Shown here piece after piece: positions 1-7,398 of a DNA stretch of 64,000 nucleotides (within the stretch, counting starts at the first letter, position 1; each line of letters opens with the position of its first letter). A program made the translations under genes and the position numbers. The notes under the pieces were generated by a model. The model saw nothing but the letters and a program-made list of their open reading frames with translations. It did not search any database and was not told where the DNA came from. Source of the stretch: CAYPAV01 sp964408805 (GTDB lineage Bacteria; Pseudomonadota; Alphaproteobacteria; UBA8366); the NCBI GenBank assembly GCA_964408805.1, contig CAYPAV010000005.1, forward strand, positions 186,001 to 250,000. The letters are read 5' to 3'.

Positions 1-141
1 GGTCAGCCCATCCGATTCATAGGCCTTCCGCTCCTCGGCATCGGTGATCACGCCCTCGCCGGGGACGATCTCGGAAAGTGCGGCGGCGATTTCGGTCCGC
101 CGCGCCAGGACACCTTGGTCCGATTCCGGCATCTTCAGCAT
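1..141 (-). CDS. glcD: Glycolate oxidase subunit GlcD, N-terminal part (cut by window edge)
   Basis: Only the first 47 codons are present, read leftward from an ATG at 141; the gene runs off the left edge. Residues 25-30 (IVPGEG) and the following ESDGL stretch match the conserved N-terminus of GlcD-type FAD-linked oxidases, just ahead of the FAD-binding domain, which lies outside the window. In the family, GlcD is the flavin subunit that oxidises glycolate or related 2-hydroxy acids to 2-oxo acids with GlcE and GlcF. A GGAAGGG stretch lies just upstream of the start. The gene is divergent from the dioxygenase at 278, so both promoters must share 142-277. Confidence 0.75.
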   Translation of the reverse strand, partial: MLKMPESDQGVLARRTEIAAALSEIVPGEGVITDAEERKAYESDGLT

Positions 142-277
142 GGTCGGCCCTTCCCTGCTCTCGCCCGTGTTCCGTTTTAGCGGATCGCGCCGCCGGGGAA
201 AAGCGAGTCCGCCAATCGCCTTCCGGCGATTTTGGATTAATCTTTTTCACAACGGAGACCGCAAGGGGAAAGCAACC

Positions 278-1120
278 ATGGAATCACGCGTGATCGGCCC
301 GGGTTTTGCCGTCGAGCTGACGGGCGTCGATATCGGACAAGATCAACCCGATGCGGTCTGGGAGGAAATCCGTGATCTTTGGCTCGCGAACAAAGTCATG
401 GTCATCCGCGACCAGAGGCTCGACGACGACGATATGATTCGCTTCGCGGAGCGCTTCGGGCCGACTTATGTCTATGTGCGCGACCAGTTCAACGACAAGG
501 ACCGCCCCCAGGTCACCCTGCTCTCCAATATCGAGGAGGCGGGCCGGCGGCTCGGCGATCTCGGCGACGGCGAGGTGCACTGGCACACCGACCAGGCCTA
601 TTCCGAGGAAGGCGCCTTCGGCACGATCCTCTACGGCGTCGAAATTCCCGCGGAAGGCGGCAACACCTGCTATTGCGACCTCGCCCAGGCCCATGACGGC
701 CTTTCGGCGGAACTCAAAAAGCGAATCGAGGGCCGGCGGCAGACCTTCTCCATTACCAAGGCGGCGGAGGTTCAGCGGATCGGCATGCCGGAGGCGCAGC
801 GCCTCGCCAAACCGCCGATCTCGCTGCCGATCGTCCGTACCCATCCCTATACAGGCTGCAAGGTGCTGTTCATCAGTCCCAACCATGCGACCGGCATCGA
901 CGACATGGGGCAAGACGAGAGCGATGCGCTACTGGAAGAATTGCATGCGCACGCCATGTCGCCGGCGTATTTCTATCGGCACGAGTGGCGGGTCGGCGAT
1001 CTCGTGATCCACGACAACACCTCGACCATCCACCGCCGCGATTCCTTTCCGCCGAGCCAGCGCCGGATGCTGCGCCGCACCGGCTTTCTGCTGCCGGAAG
1101 ACGCCCGCGCCCGGTTCTAG
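278..1120 (+). CDS. TauD/TfdA family 2-oxoglutarate-dependent dioxygenase
   Basis: A 280-residue protein of the usual length for TauD-type Fe(II)/2-oxoglutarate dioxygenases. The iron triad is visible: His103 and Asp105 in WHTDQ and the distal His252 after HDNTSTI; Arg263 or Arg267 would hold 2-oxoglutarate. The open frame continues upstream to position 44, but the ATG at 278 is chosen because AGGGGAAAG sits about five bases before it and homology begins there. These enzymes hydroxylate sulfonates, phenoxyacids or small organic acids in the cytoplasm; the substrate cannot be told here. It may be co-transcribed with the dehydrogenase at 1202, 81 bp downstream. Confidence 0.85.
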   Translation: MESRVIGPGFAVELTGVDIGQDQPDAVWEEIRDLWLANKVMVIRDQRLDDDDMIRFAERFGPTYVYVRDQFNDKDRPQVTLLSNIEEAGRRLGDLGDGEVHWHTDQAYSEEGAFGTILYGVEIPAEGGNTCYCDLAQAHDGLSAELKKRIEGRRQTFSITKAAEVQRIGMPEAQRLAKPPISLPIVRTHPYTGCKVLFISPNHATGIDDMGQDESDALLEELHAHAMSPAYFYRHEWRVGDLVIHDNTSTIHRRDSFPPSQRRMLRRTGFLLPEDARARF

Positions 1121-1201
1121 AACACCCGTCGCCCCGCTAGCCCGGCGCTCTATATTAGCCTCCGGGATCGTAGCCCGGCGGGATCTAATCGGAGATGAAA
1201 C

Positions 1202-2101
1202 ATGCCATCCAATGAAGTGATCGGATTTGTCGGCCTCGGCGTCATGGGCGGGCCGATGTGCGGCAATATCGCGACAAAGGGCGACAATCGCGTCGTCGGC
1301 CATGATCAGGTCGCCGCCCTCGTCGAGGCGGTCGCGGAAGCGGGCGTGGAGACCGGCAATTCGGTCGCGGACGTCGCGACGGCGGCCGATATCATTTTTC
1401 TCTCACTGCCTGGCGAACCCCAGGTCCGCGCCGTGGCACTCGGCGAGGACGGCCTCGTGGCAAATGCACGCCCCGGGCAGTTGATCGTCGATTGCAGCAC
1501 CTCGCCGGTGCCGATGACCCAGGAAATAGCCGCCGCTCTCGAGGCGAAGGGGGCTCATATGGTCGATGCCCCGGTGACCCGGACCGCCCAGGCGGCGAAG
1601 GACGGGACGCTCGCCTTCATGGTCGGCGGGCGCGACGAGGATGTCGAACGCATCCGCCCCTATCTCGATCGCATGGGGACCGCGATCAACCATGGCGGCC
1701 CGGTGGGTGCGGGCCAGGTGCTGAAACTGATGAACAACATGCTGGTGGCGCGGATCACCCATGCACTGGGCGAAGCGCTCCTGGTCGCACGCGAATCCGG
1801 TCTCGTCGACGGCGAGAAACTGTTCGAGGCCATGGCCACCGGCTCGGCCGACAGTTTCGTGCTGCGCAATCACGGCCTGAAGTTCATGGCCAAGGACGAC
1901 CATCCGACCGAATCCTTCCGCATCAGCTACATGTTGAAGGACGTCAACTACGCGATCGATCTCGCGGAATCCTGCGGCGTCGTCATGGAAGGTGCTTACA
2001 CCAACCGCGAGGTCCTGGAACGCGCCGACAAGATGGGCTTCGGCGAGAAGTACCATACGGTGGTCATCGAGGCGATCGAGCGCGGCCGGAAACCACAGTA
2101 G
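1202..2101 (+). CDS. NAD(P)-dependent 3-hydroxyisobutyrate dehydrogenase family oxidoreductase
   Basis: A 299-residue beta-hydroxyacid dehydrogenase (MmsB/GarR/GlxR family). The Rossmann motif GFVGLGVMG is at residues 8-16, the substrate-binding DAPVTRT block at 122-128, and the catalytic lysine is Lys175 in VLKLMNN. Such enzymes interconvert 3-hydroxyisobutyrate or tartronate semialdehyde-type substrates with their aldehydes or ketones. GGAG seven bases before the ATG supports the start. The substrate is not identifiable; 3-hydroxyisobutyrate, tartronate semialdehyde and succinic semialdehyde reductases all look alike at this level. Confidence 0.85.
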   Translation: MPSNEVIGFVGLGVMGGPMCGNIATKGDNRVVGHDQVAALVEAVAEAGVETGNSVADVATAADIIFLSLPGEPQVRAVALGEDGLVANARPGQLIVDCSTSPVPMTQEIAAALEAKGAHMVDAPVTRTAQAAKDGTLAFMVGGRDEDVERIRPYLDRMGTAINHGGPVGAGQVLKLMNNMLVARITHALGEALLVARESGLVDGEKLFEAMATGSADSFVLRNHGLKFMAKDDHPTESFRISYMLKDVNYAIDLAESCGVVMEGAYTNREVLERADKMGFGEKYHTVVIEAIERGRKPQ

Positions 2102-2137
2102 AATCTGCCTCGCAAACATACCTGAATACCGTTTTCA

Positions 2138-2167
2138 TTGACATCCGAACCCGGTTGTTGGACGCTA
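2138..2167 (+). promoter_or_regulatory. Possible sigma70-type promoter of the cold-shock gene
   Basis: TTGACA at 2138-2143 is a perfect -35 hexamer in the 204-bp gap before the cold-shock gene. The -10 side is weak (around GACGCTAT at 2161-2168). If real, it leaves a leader of about 135 nt, which fits the long 5' UTRs typical of cold-shock mRNAs. Confidence 0.3.
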
Positions 2168-2305
2168 TCGGGCGATCTTCGCTTGGCGAATGCCGCGGAG
2201 CCGGTCCCGAGTGCAACCGATCACTTCCGGCTCCCTGCGAAGACCGCGCGAAGACAATCGCCCAGGCATGGGGGCGGTTTGGGAGCAGCAAGGAAAGGGC
2301 AAGGG

Positions 2306-2515
2306 ATGCCGACCGGAACCGTGAAGTGGTACAATGTCGTCAAGCGTTATGGGTTCATTCAACCGGATGACGGATCGAGCGATGCATTCGTGCATGTCTC
2401 CGCCGTCGAAAATGCCGGGTTGAGCGATCTCCAAGAGGGTCAGAAGATCGAATACGAGTTGGTCCCGGGCCGCAATGGCCGGGAAGCAGCCGATAATCTG
2501 AAGCTACTCGGCTGA
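2306..2515 (+). CDS. Cold-shock protein, CspA family
   Basis: A 69-residue single cold-shock domain. The start TGTVKWYN, the RNP1-like KRYGFIQ (residues 13-19) and the RNP2-like AFVHVSA (27-33) are the diagnostic beta-strand motifs that bind single-stranded RNA or DNA. An upstream in-frame extension from 2138 has no family resemblance; AGGAAAGGG before the ATG at 2306 fixes the start. The usual aromatic residue in the KGFGFI motif is Tyr here. Its stop lies 2 bp from the stop of the convergent PQQ dehydrogenase gene, with no obvious terminator hairpin between. Confidence 0.93.
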   Translation: MPTGTVKWYNVVKRYGFIQPDDGSSDAFVHVSAVENAGLSDLQEGQKIEYELVPGRNGREAADNLKLLG

Positions 2516-2517
2516 AT

Positions 2518-3696
2518 TCAACCGTCGATTTCGACGCGGTAAATCTTGTCATCGCCGGGCCGCGCCCAGCCGCGGCCATCGCGATTATTCGTCAGGATGT
2601 AAAGTCGTCCGTCCGGCCCCTCGACCGCGTCGCGAAGGCGGCCCAACACGCCTTCATGCGGATCGCGCGCGAACCAGCGTTCGATTGCCTGAACGCGGTA
2701 GCCGTCGGCACCCGTGGCGAGACGAATGCGGATCAACGCCTGTGCGCGGAGCGTCGCCAAGAATAGATCGCCCTGGTGAAAGGTCATGCCGGAAGGCGGC
2801 ACCGCTTCCTCGGGCCAGGCGATCAGCGGATCGATGAATCCCGGCCGGCCGGGCGCGCCGACGACCAGGGGCCAGCCGTAATTGCCGCCCTTCCGAATGA
2901 CGTTGACCTCGTCATAGGCGCCGAACCCGACCTCGCCCGACGGGCCGTGCTCGGAGGCGAACAGATCGCCCGTTCGAGGATGCCAGGCGAGCCCCTGGGG
3001 ATTGCGGTGGCCGAGCGAATAGATCGGCGAGCCCGGATACGGATTGTCGGGCGGAATGTCCCCATCGGGTGTCATCCGCAGGATTTTGCCGCCGAGTGCG
3101 GCGAGGTCCTGCGCCATTCGGCGCTCGAAAATCTCCCCCGTAGCGACATAGAGCATGCCGTCCGGACCGAACGCGATCCGTCCGCCATTGTGGAAATGAG
3201 CCCCCGGAATGTCGCCGATGATGAGCTTGTCGAAGCGCGCCCGGTCGCCGAGATCGCGGAGCCGGATCACCCGATTCCAAACCCCGCGCCCATCGCGATA
3301 GGTATACATCGCATAGATGAAGGGGGCCTTCGGAAAGTCGGGATGGGCGGCCAGCCCCATCAATCCCCCTTCACCGCGCGCGAAGAGATTGAGGCGCCGG
3401 CCCTCGCCGGACATGAAATTAGCGTAGGCGCGGGAGGCCAGCACCCCGTCCCGGATCAAGCGGATGCGTCCGGGCCGTTCGCTGACCAGGGCCCGCCCAT
3501 CGGGCAGGAAGATCAGCGACCACGGCGCCTCGAGATCAGTCACCCAAGGCGTTAGCGTGACACCCGGCGGTTTCGGCAGGAAGCGCTCGACAACACCTTG
3601 CGGCTTCGGTCCCTTGATCGTCTCGCAGCCCGCCGTGAGCGGGGCCAGCGCGGCGATGAACCCGATTGCCACCAGAAGACCGTGCCTGGTCATCAT
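2518..3696 (-). CDS. PQQ-dependent sugar dehydrogenase, lipoprotein (YliI/sGDH-like)
   Basis: A 392-residue beta-propeller of the soluble glucose/aldose sugar dehydrogenase family. Residues 1-24 form a lipoprotein signal with lipobox LTAGC (Cys24), so the enzyme should be anchored in the outer membrane facing the periplasm. Family blocks seen: EAPWSLIFLPDGR (57-69), the GEGGLMGLA loop (108-116), HFHNGGRIAFGPDG (167-180) and the later GHRNPQGLAW. Such enzymes oxidise aldoses using PQQ and pass electrons to the respiratory chain. The frame stays open upstream to 4632, but that stretch is antisense to the desaturase. AAGGTGAAG before the ATG at 3696 supports the start. Confidence 0.85.
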   Translation of the reverse strand: MMTRHGLLVAIGFIAALAPLTAGCETIKGPKPQGVVERFLPKPPGVTLTPWVTDLEAPWSLIFLPDGRALVSERPGRIRLIRDGVLASRAYANFMSGEGRRLNLFARGEGGLMGLAAHPDFPKAPFIYAMYTYRDGRGVWNRVIRLRDLGDRARFDKLIIGDIPGAHFHNGGRIAFGPDGMLYVATGEIFERRMAQDLAALGGKILRMTPDGDIPPDNPYPGSPIYSLGHRNPQGLAWHPRTGDLFASEHGPSGEVGFGAYDEVNVIRKGGNYGWPLVVGAPGRPGFIDPLIAWPEEAVPPSGMTFHQGDLFLATLRAQALIRIRLATGADGYRVQAIERWFARDPHEGVLGRLRDAVEGPDGRLYILTNNRDGRGWARPGDDKIYRVEIDG

Positions 3697-3738
3697 CTTC
3701 ACCTTACCGTTTGCATCCTGGGTGCTATTATATCTCGC

Positions 3739-4737
3739 ATGACCATGATCGCGAGCAGGGGCGAGGAATTTCGCGACGACGAGCGGCGCCGCACCGGCCT
3801 GCCGTCCGATGTTCTGAAGCGCCTGACCACGCTGGATAACGCGAAGGCCTGGCGGGGCGTCATGGAAACGGTGGGTCTCATCGTGGCCGGGATCGCGGTG
3901 TCGCTCTATTGGTGGACGCCCTGGGTCATTCTCCCGGCGATCATCGTGATCGCGGGCCGGCAACAGGCCTGCTTCGTCCTGGCCCATGACGCGGCGCACT
4001 ATCGCCTGTTCGGGTCGCGCCGGTTCAACGATCTCGTCGGCCGCGCGCTCGCCATGCCGGTCGGTCTTTCGATGCGCACCTACCGGGTGGTTCATCGCCT
4101 GCACCATAATCACCTCTACGAGGACCGCGACCCCGATATTCCGCTGGTCGCCGGCTATCCGCGCGGCCGGCGTTATCTCCGGGTCAAGCTGCTGAAGGAT
4201 CTGTTCGGGCTCAACGCCTACAAGACCTATGCCTATTTCTTCGGCGCCCCGGCCATCAACGACGATGCCTCGGCGGCCAACCGGCCGCTCGACGACACCT
4301 CGCCCGAGCTTCGCCGCGCCGCACGCCGTGATCGATGGATCGTCGTGGGTTTCCACCTGCTTCTGCCCATTGCCCTGCTGGCGGCGGGCTATCTGCTCGA
4401 ATATCTGGTGCTTTGGCTGCTGCCGATGCTGACGATCCAGCAACCGCTTCTTCGCTACCGCGCCGTTTGCGAGCATGGCGCCGTAACCGATTTCACCTCG
4501 CCGCTGACGGCGGCGCGGACGACCTTTGCGCCGAAGTGGCTGCACTGGTGGATGTTCCCGCATAATGTGAGCTACCACGTGGAGCATCACCTCTACCCCT
4601 CGATCCCCTTCTACAACTTGCCGGAATGCCATCGCGAGATGAAAGCGAGAGATTTACTGGAAACGGCAGAGGTTCGCAGCCTCAAGGAAACCCATCGCCT
4701 CATCGCCGGCGACCCGGTGGCGGACGGATCGGCGTAG
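3739..4737 (+). CDS. Membrane fatty acid desaturase family protein
   Basis: A 332-residue integral-membrane di-iron enzyme. Histidine boxes are HDAAH (residues 83-87), HRLHH (119-123) and HVEHH (280-284), the arrangement of the FA_desaturase family (acyl-lipid desaturases, some hydroxylases and ketolases). Hydrophobic stretches around 46-73 and 203-230 would form the membrane hairpins. The start at 3739 is divergent from the PQQ dehydrogenase with a 42-bp gap. Six base pairs after its stop begins a flavoprotein, so the two are probably one transcript and may act on the same substrate. The substrate is not known; lipid desaturation is the default family role. Confidence 0.85.
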   Translation: MTMIASRGEEFRDDERRRTGLPSDVLKRLTTLDNAKAWRGVMETVGLIVAGIAVSLYWWTPWVILPAIIVIAGRQQACFVLAHDAAHYRLFGSRRFNDLVGRALAMPVGLSMRTYRVVHRLHHNHLYEDRDPDIPLVAGYPRGRRYLRVKLLKDLFGLNAYKTYAYFFGAPAINDDASAANRPLDDTSPELRRAARRDRWIVVGFHLLLPIALLAAGYLLEYLVLWLLPMLTIQQPLLRYRAVCEHGAVTDFTSPLTAARTTFAPKWLHWWMFPHNVSYHVEHHLYPSIPFYNLPECHREMKARDLLETAEVRSLKETHRLIAGDPVADGSA

Positions 4738-4743
4738 ACCCGC

Positions 4744-6171
4744 ATGGACCAAAATACGCAAGACGGTCTTCGGGACCTCGAAGACCGGATCCAACGCGAC
4801 CTCGACGATCTGGCCTATCCGGCCCGGAAATGGGTCATCCCGCGGACCCACCCATCGGACGAGCATGTCTGGAACGTCGTCATACTGGGTGCCGGCATGT
4901 CGGGTCTCGCCGTCGGCTTCGGTCTGCGGCGGGAGCGCATCGACAACTTCCTGATCGTCGATCGCGCGGAACGAGGCCTCGAAGGTCCCTGGCCGACCTA
5001 TGCCCGGATGCGCACGCTTCGGACCGACAAAATGCAGTCGAGCATCGATTGCGGTATCCCGAACCTGCATTTCAACAAATACTACGAGGCCCGTTTCGGA
5101 CGGGAAGCCTGGGACGAACTGGTGCGCTGTCCGACATCCGTTTGGATGGATTATCTCAACTGGTACCGCCGCTTCCTCGACCTGCCGGTCGAGAACGAGA
5201 TCGAGGTGGTCGGCGTCGATCCGGAGGACGGCCTGTTGCGGGTTCAAATTCTTCGGCGCGGCGCTCGGGAGAACCTGCTAACACGGAAACTGGTCATCGC
5301 GACCGGCTATGACGGTGCTGGCGGCCCCAATATTCCAAGACTAGTCTCGTCATCCCTGCCGCCTGAGCTCTATGCGCATTCCACCGATATGATCGATTTC
5401 GGGCCCCTCGAAGGTAAGACGGTCGGGGTGATCGGCTGCGGGTCGTCGGCCTTCGACAACGCCTCGACGGCGCTTGAAGCAGGGGCCACGGTCCACATGC
5501 TGGCGCGGACACCGCTGCTCGAGTTGCCGAAGATCATGCGGACTGTCGAATATGCCGGGCTGAAGAACAATTTCCACGACATGCCCGACTTGATGCGCTG
5601 GCGCTTTGCCTGTCACATCATGTGCGAAAGCGCGCCGCCGCCCGCGCACAGTATCCAACGGGCGGAAGCCTTCGACGGCTTCTCAATGCATCTCGATTGC
5701 CGCATCGCGTCGATCGAGCGCCAGGGCGCCGGAATGCGGGTCGAAACGAGCCCCGGCGGATTTGATTTCGATTACCTCATCTGCGGTACCGGGTTCCGGC
5801 TCGACGCCACCACACGCAGCGAATTCGGCAGCTGGACCAACGAGATCGCCCTTTGGCGGGACCGCTTCACCCCGCTCCCGGAGGACGCGGAACCAGCATT
5901 GGAAAAGGCGGCCTATCTCGGCCCCGGCTTCGAATTGACGGCCAAGGACCCCGCCCGTGCGCCGCATCTCCGTCATATCCACGACTTCTCGTGGGGGGCC
6001 TGGCCCAGCATGGGGCCCATTACCGCCGGTGTCAGCGGCATGCCGTTCGGTCTGAAACGGCTCCTGCCGGCACTCTCCAAGGCGTTGTTCCTGGAGGATA
6101 TCGACCTCTATTGGGAAGACGCCAAGGATTGGACGCCGGAGGAACTCCGCCGCGGCCAGCGAGAGCGCTAG
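4744..6171 (+). CDS. FAD/NAD(P)-binding flavoprotein monooxygenase-like protein
   Basis: A 475-residue two-dinucleotide-binding flavoprotein. The FAD motif GAGMSG is at residues 49-54, the ATG-type motif VIATGYDG at 184-191 and the NADP-side Rossmann motif VIGCGSSA at 229-236, an order seen in flavin-containing monooxygenases and related N-/S-oxygenases. The roughly 40-residue N-terminal extension before the Rossmann fold is unusual. It starts 6 bp after the desaturase stop, so translational coupling is likely. The reaction is unknown. The context suggests oxidative tailoring of a lipid or other hydrophobic compound together with the desaturase. Confidence 0.75.
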   Translation: MDQNTQDGLRDLEDRIQRDLDDLAYPARKWVIPRTHPSDEHVWNVVILGAGMSGLAVGFGLRRERIDNFLIVDRAERGLEGPWPTYARMRTLRTDKMQSSIDCGIPNLHFNKYYEARFGREAWDELVRCPTSVWMDYLNWYRRFLDLPVENEIEVVGVDPEDGLLRVQILRRGARENLLTRKLVIATGYDGAGGPNIPRLVSSSLPPELYAHSTDMIDFGPLEGKTVGVIGCGSSAFDNASTALEAGATVHMLARTPLLELPKIMRTVEYAGLKNNFHDMPDLMRWRFACHIMCESAPPPAHSIQRAEAFDGFSMHLDCRIASIERQGAGMRVETSPGGFDFDYLICGTGFRLDATTRSEFGSWTNEIALWRDRFTPLPEDAEPALEKAAYLGPGFELTAKDPARAPHLRHIHDFSWGAWPSMGPITAGVSGMPFGLKRLLPALSKALFLEDIDLYWEDAKDWTPEELRRGQRER

Positions 6172-6193
6172 GAACGGACGGTTTCGCCGGTAA

Positions 6194-7255
6194 CTATGCC
6201 GCGTCGAGAGGCGCGATGAAGGGGACGCCCGGCAGATGAATGCCGTTCGGCCGGCCGTTCTTGGTCAGGCCCTGGAACTGTTCGGTCATCCCCGGCGGGA
6301 AGGGCGGCCCGTCCGGGCAGGCGAGCCAGAGCCGCAACAGGTGCCGCTTCTCGGACCAGTCCTCGTGATCGTCATAGGCGGTTCGGGAATGCAAAAGCCA
6401 ATGATTGTTGACGATCTGGATATCGCCCGGCGCGAGAGTGATGTCGAGGTGAAAGTCGGGCGAGGCGGCGAGTGAGTCGAAATAATCCATCGCCTCTTCC
6501 TGCACTTCCGTCACGCGCGGCACCTCCGGCATCAGCTGGGCCTTGCGGACGGCGCTCCGCACATAGGTCGTGCTGACCCCGCCGTCATAGGGATTGAAGG
6601 CCGGCACCTCGACCCAAGGCGGTCGGTCCGACCCGGTCTCGCCCCAACGGGTGCGATAGAACGGCTGCATCAAGGCGGCACCCAATTCCGGGCGTTCCAT
6701 CATGACGTGGTTGTAAAGGGCAACGGAACTCACGATCGAACTGACGCCGCCTTGTTTCGCCGTCTTCAGGGCAAGCAAGCCGACCAGGTCCGAATAATCC
6801 GTATGGTAGGGAAGCCGGGCCGAGGTCTGGTAGCCGCGCGTCATCGGGTCGGCGTAATCCATCCCCAGATCCTTGACGTGGCCGAGCACGTGACCCTTGC
6901 CGTTCTGTGACACCCCCTCGCCGAGATGGGTGCCGAGGCCCCAGAAGATCGTTGCCGTTTCCTCGATGGAATAACTCTCGATCGGCAGGCCGCGGATGAG
7001 CACGAATCCGCGCTCCCGAAGCAATTCCTTGCGCCGCCGGGCTAGCACCGGTCCGAACACCGGCAAGGGGAAGGCCGCCCTGTCGATGTCGAGAATATCG
7101 AGCCCCCGGTCAAGCACCGCCCGGGCCGCATCCTCCAGGTCGCGGATCTCGTCCGCCGCAAGGTGATGGCACCATTCGTCACGCCGCGCCGCCATTTCGG
7201 GGCCGGTCCAGGCTTGCGGTCCATCGATCGGTTGGAAATTTGTCATCACCGTCAT
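6194..7255 (-). CDS. TauD/TfdA family 2-oxoglutarate-dependent dioxygenase
   Basis: A 353-residue dioxygenase of the longer TauD subfamily with an N-terminal extension before the FVLIRGLP strand (residues 84-91). Iron ligands: His151 and Asp153 in PYHTDYSD and His289 in NNHWLLHSR; Arg304 or Arg308 for 2-oxoglutarate. Related proteins resemble gamma-butyrobetaine-hydroxylase-type and pyoverdine-type dioxygenases, but the substrate is not evident. The ATG at 7255 is used; a second in-frame ATG at 7246 is possible. It is convergent with the flavoprotein gene and divergent from the beta-oxidation gene at 7399. Confidence 0.83.
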   Translation of the reverse strand: MTVMTNFQPIDGPQAWTGPEMAARRDEWCHHLAADEIRDLEDAARAVLDRGLDILDIDRAAFPLPVFGPVLARRRKELLRERGFVLIRGLPIESYSIEETATIFWGLGTHLGEGVSQNGKGHVLGHVKDLGMDYADPMTRGYQTSARLPYHTDYSDLVGLLALKTAKQGGVSSIVSSVALYNHVMMERPELGAALMQPFYRTRWGETGSDRPPWVEVPAFNPYDGGVSTTYVRSAVRKAQLMPEVPRVTEVQEEAMDYFDSLAASPDFHLDITLAPGDIQIVNNHWLLHSRTAYDDHEDWSEKRHLLRLWLACPDGPPFPPGMTEQFQGLTKNGRPNGIHLPGVPFIAPLDAA

Positions 7256-7398
7256 GCTAGTGGATTTATCCCGGCGCCGTCATTCGTCCATATCCACGCT
7301 CGGATTGCCGCTTGGATTCCGGACGCCAAATGGTAAATGGAGTGTCACGCGATACGGTCGCCGCACCCGGCGCCGAAACTTATTGGGGGAGAGAACCC

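Noticed and set aside
1121..1201. Repeated TAGCCCGGCG and a short CCCGG/CCGGG pairing as a terminator
   Set aside because: The stem is only five bases with a long loop and no T-run; too weak to call.
3697..4632. N-terminal extension of the PQQ dehydrogenase frame on the minus strand
   Set aside because: It is exactly antisense to the desaturase gene with its three His boxes, and the lipoprotein signal begins only at 3696.
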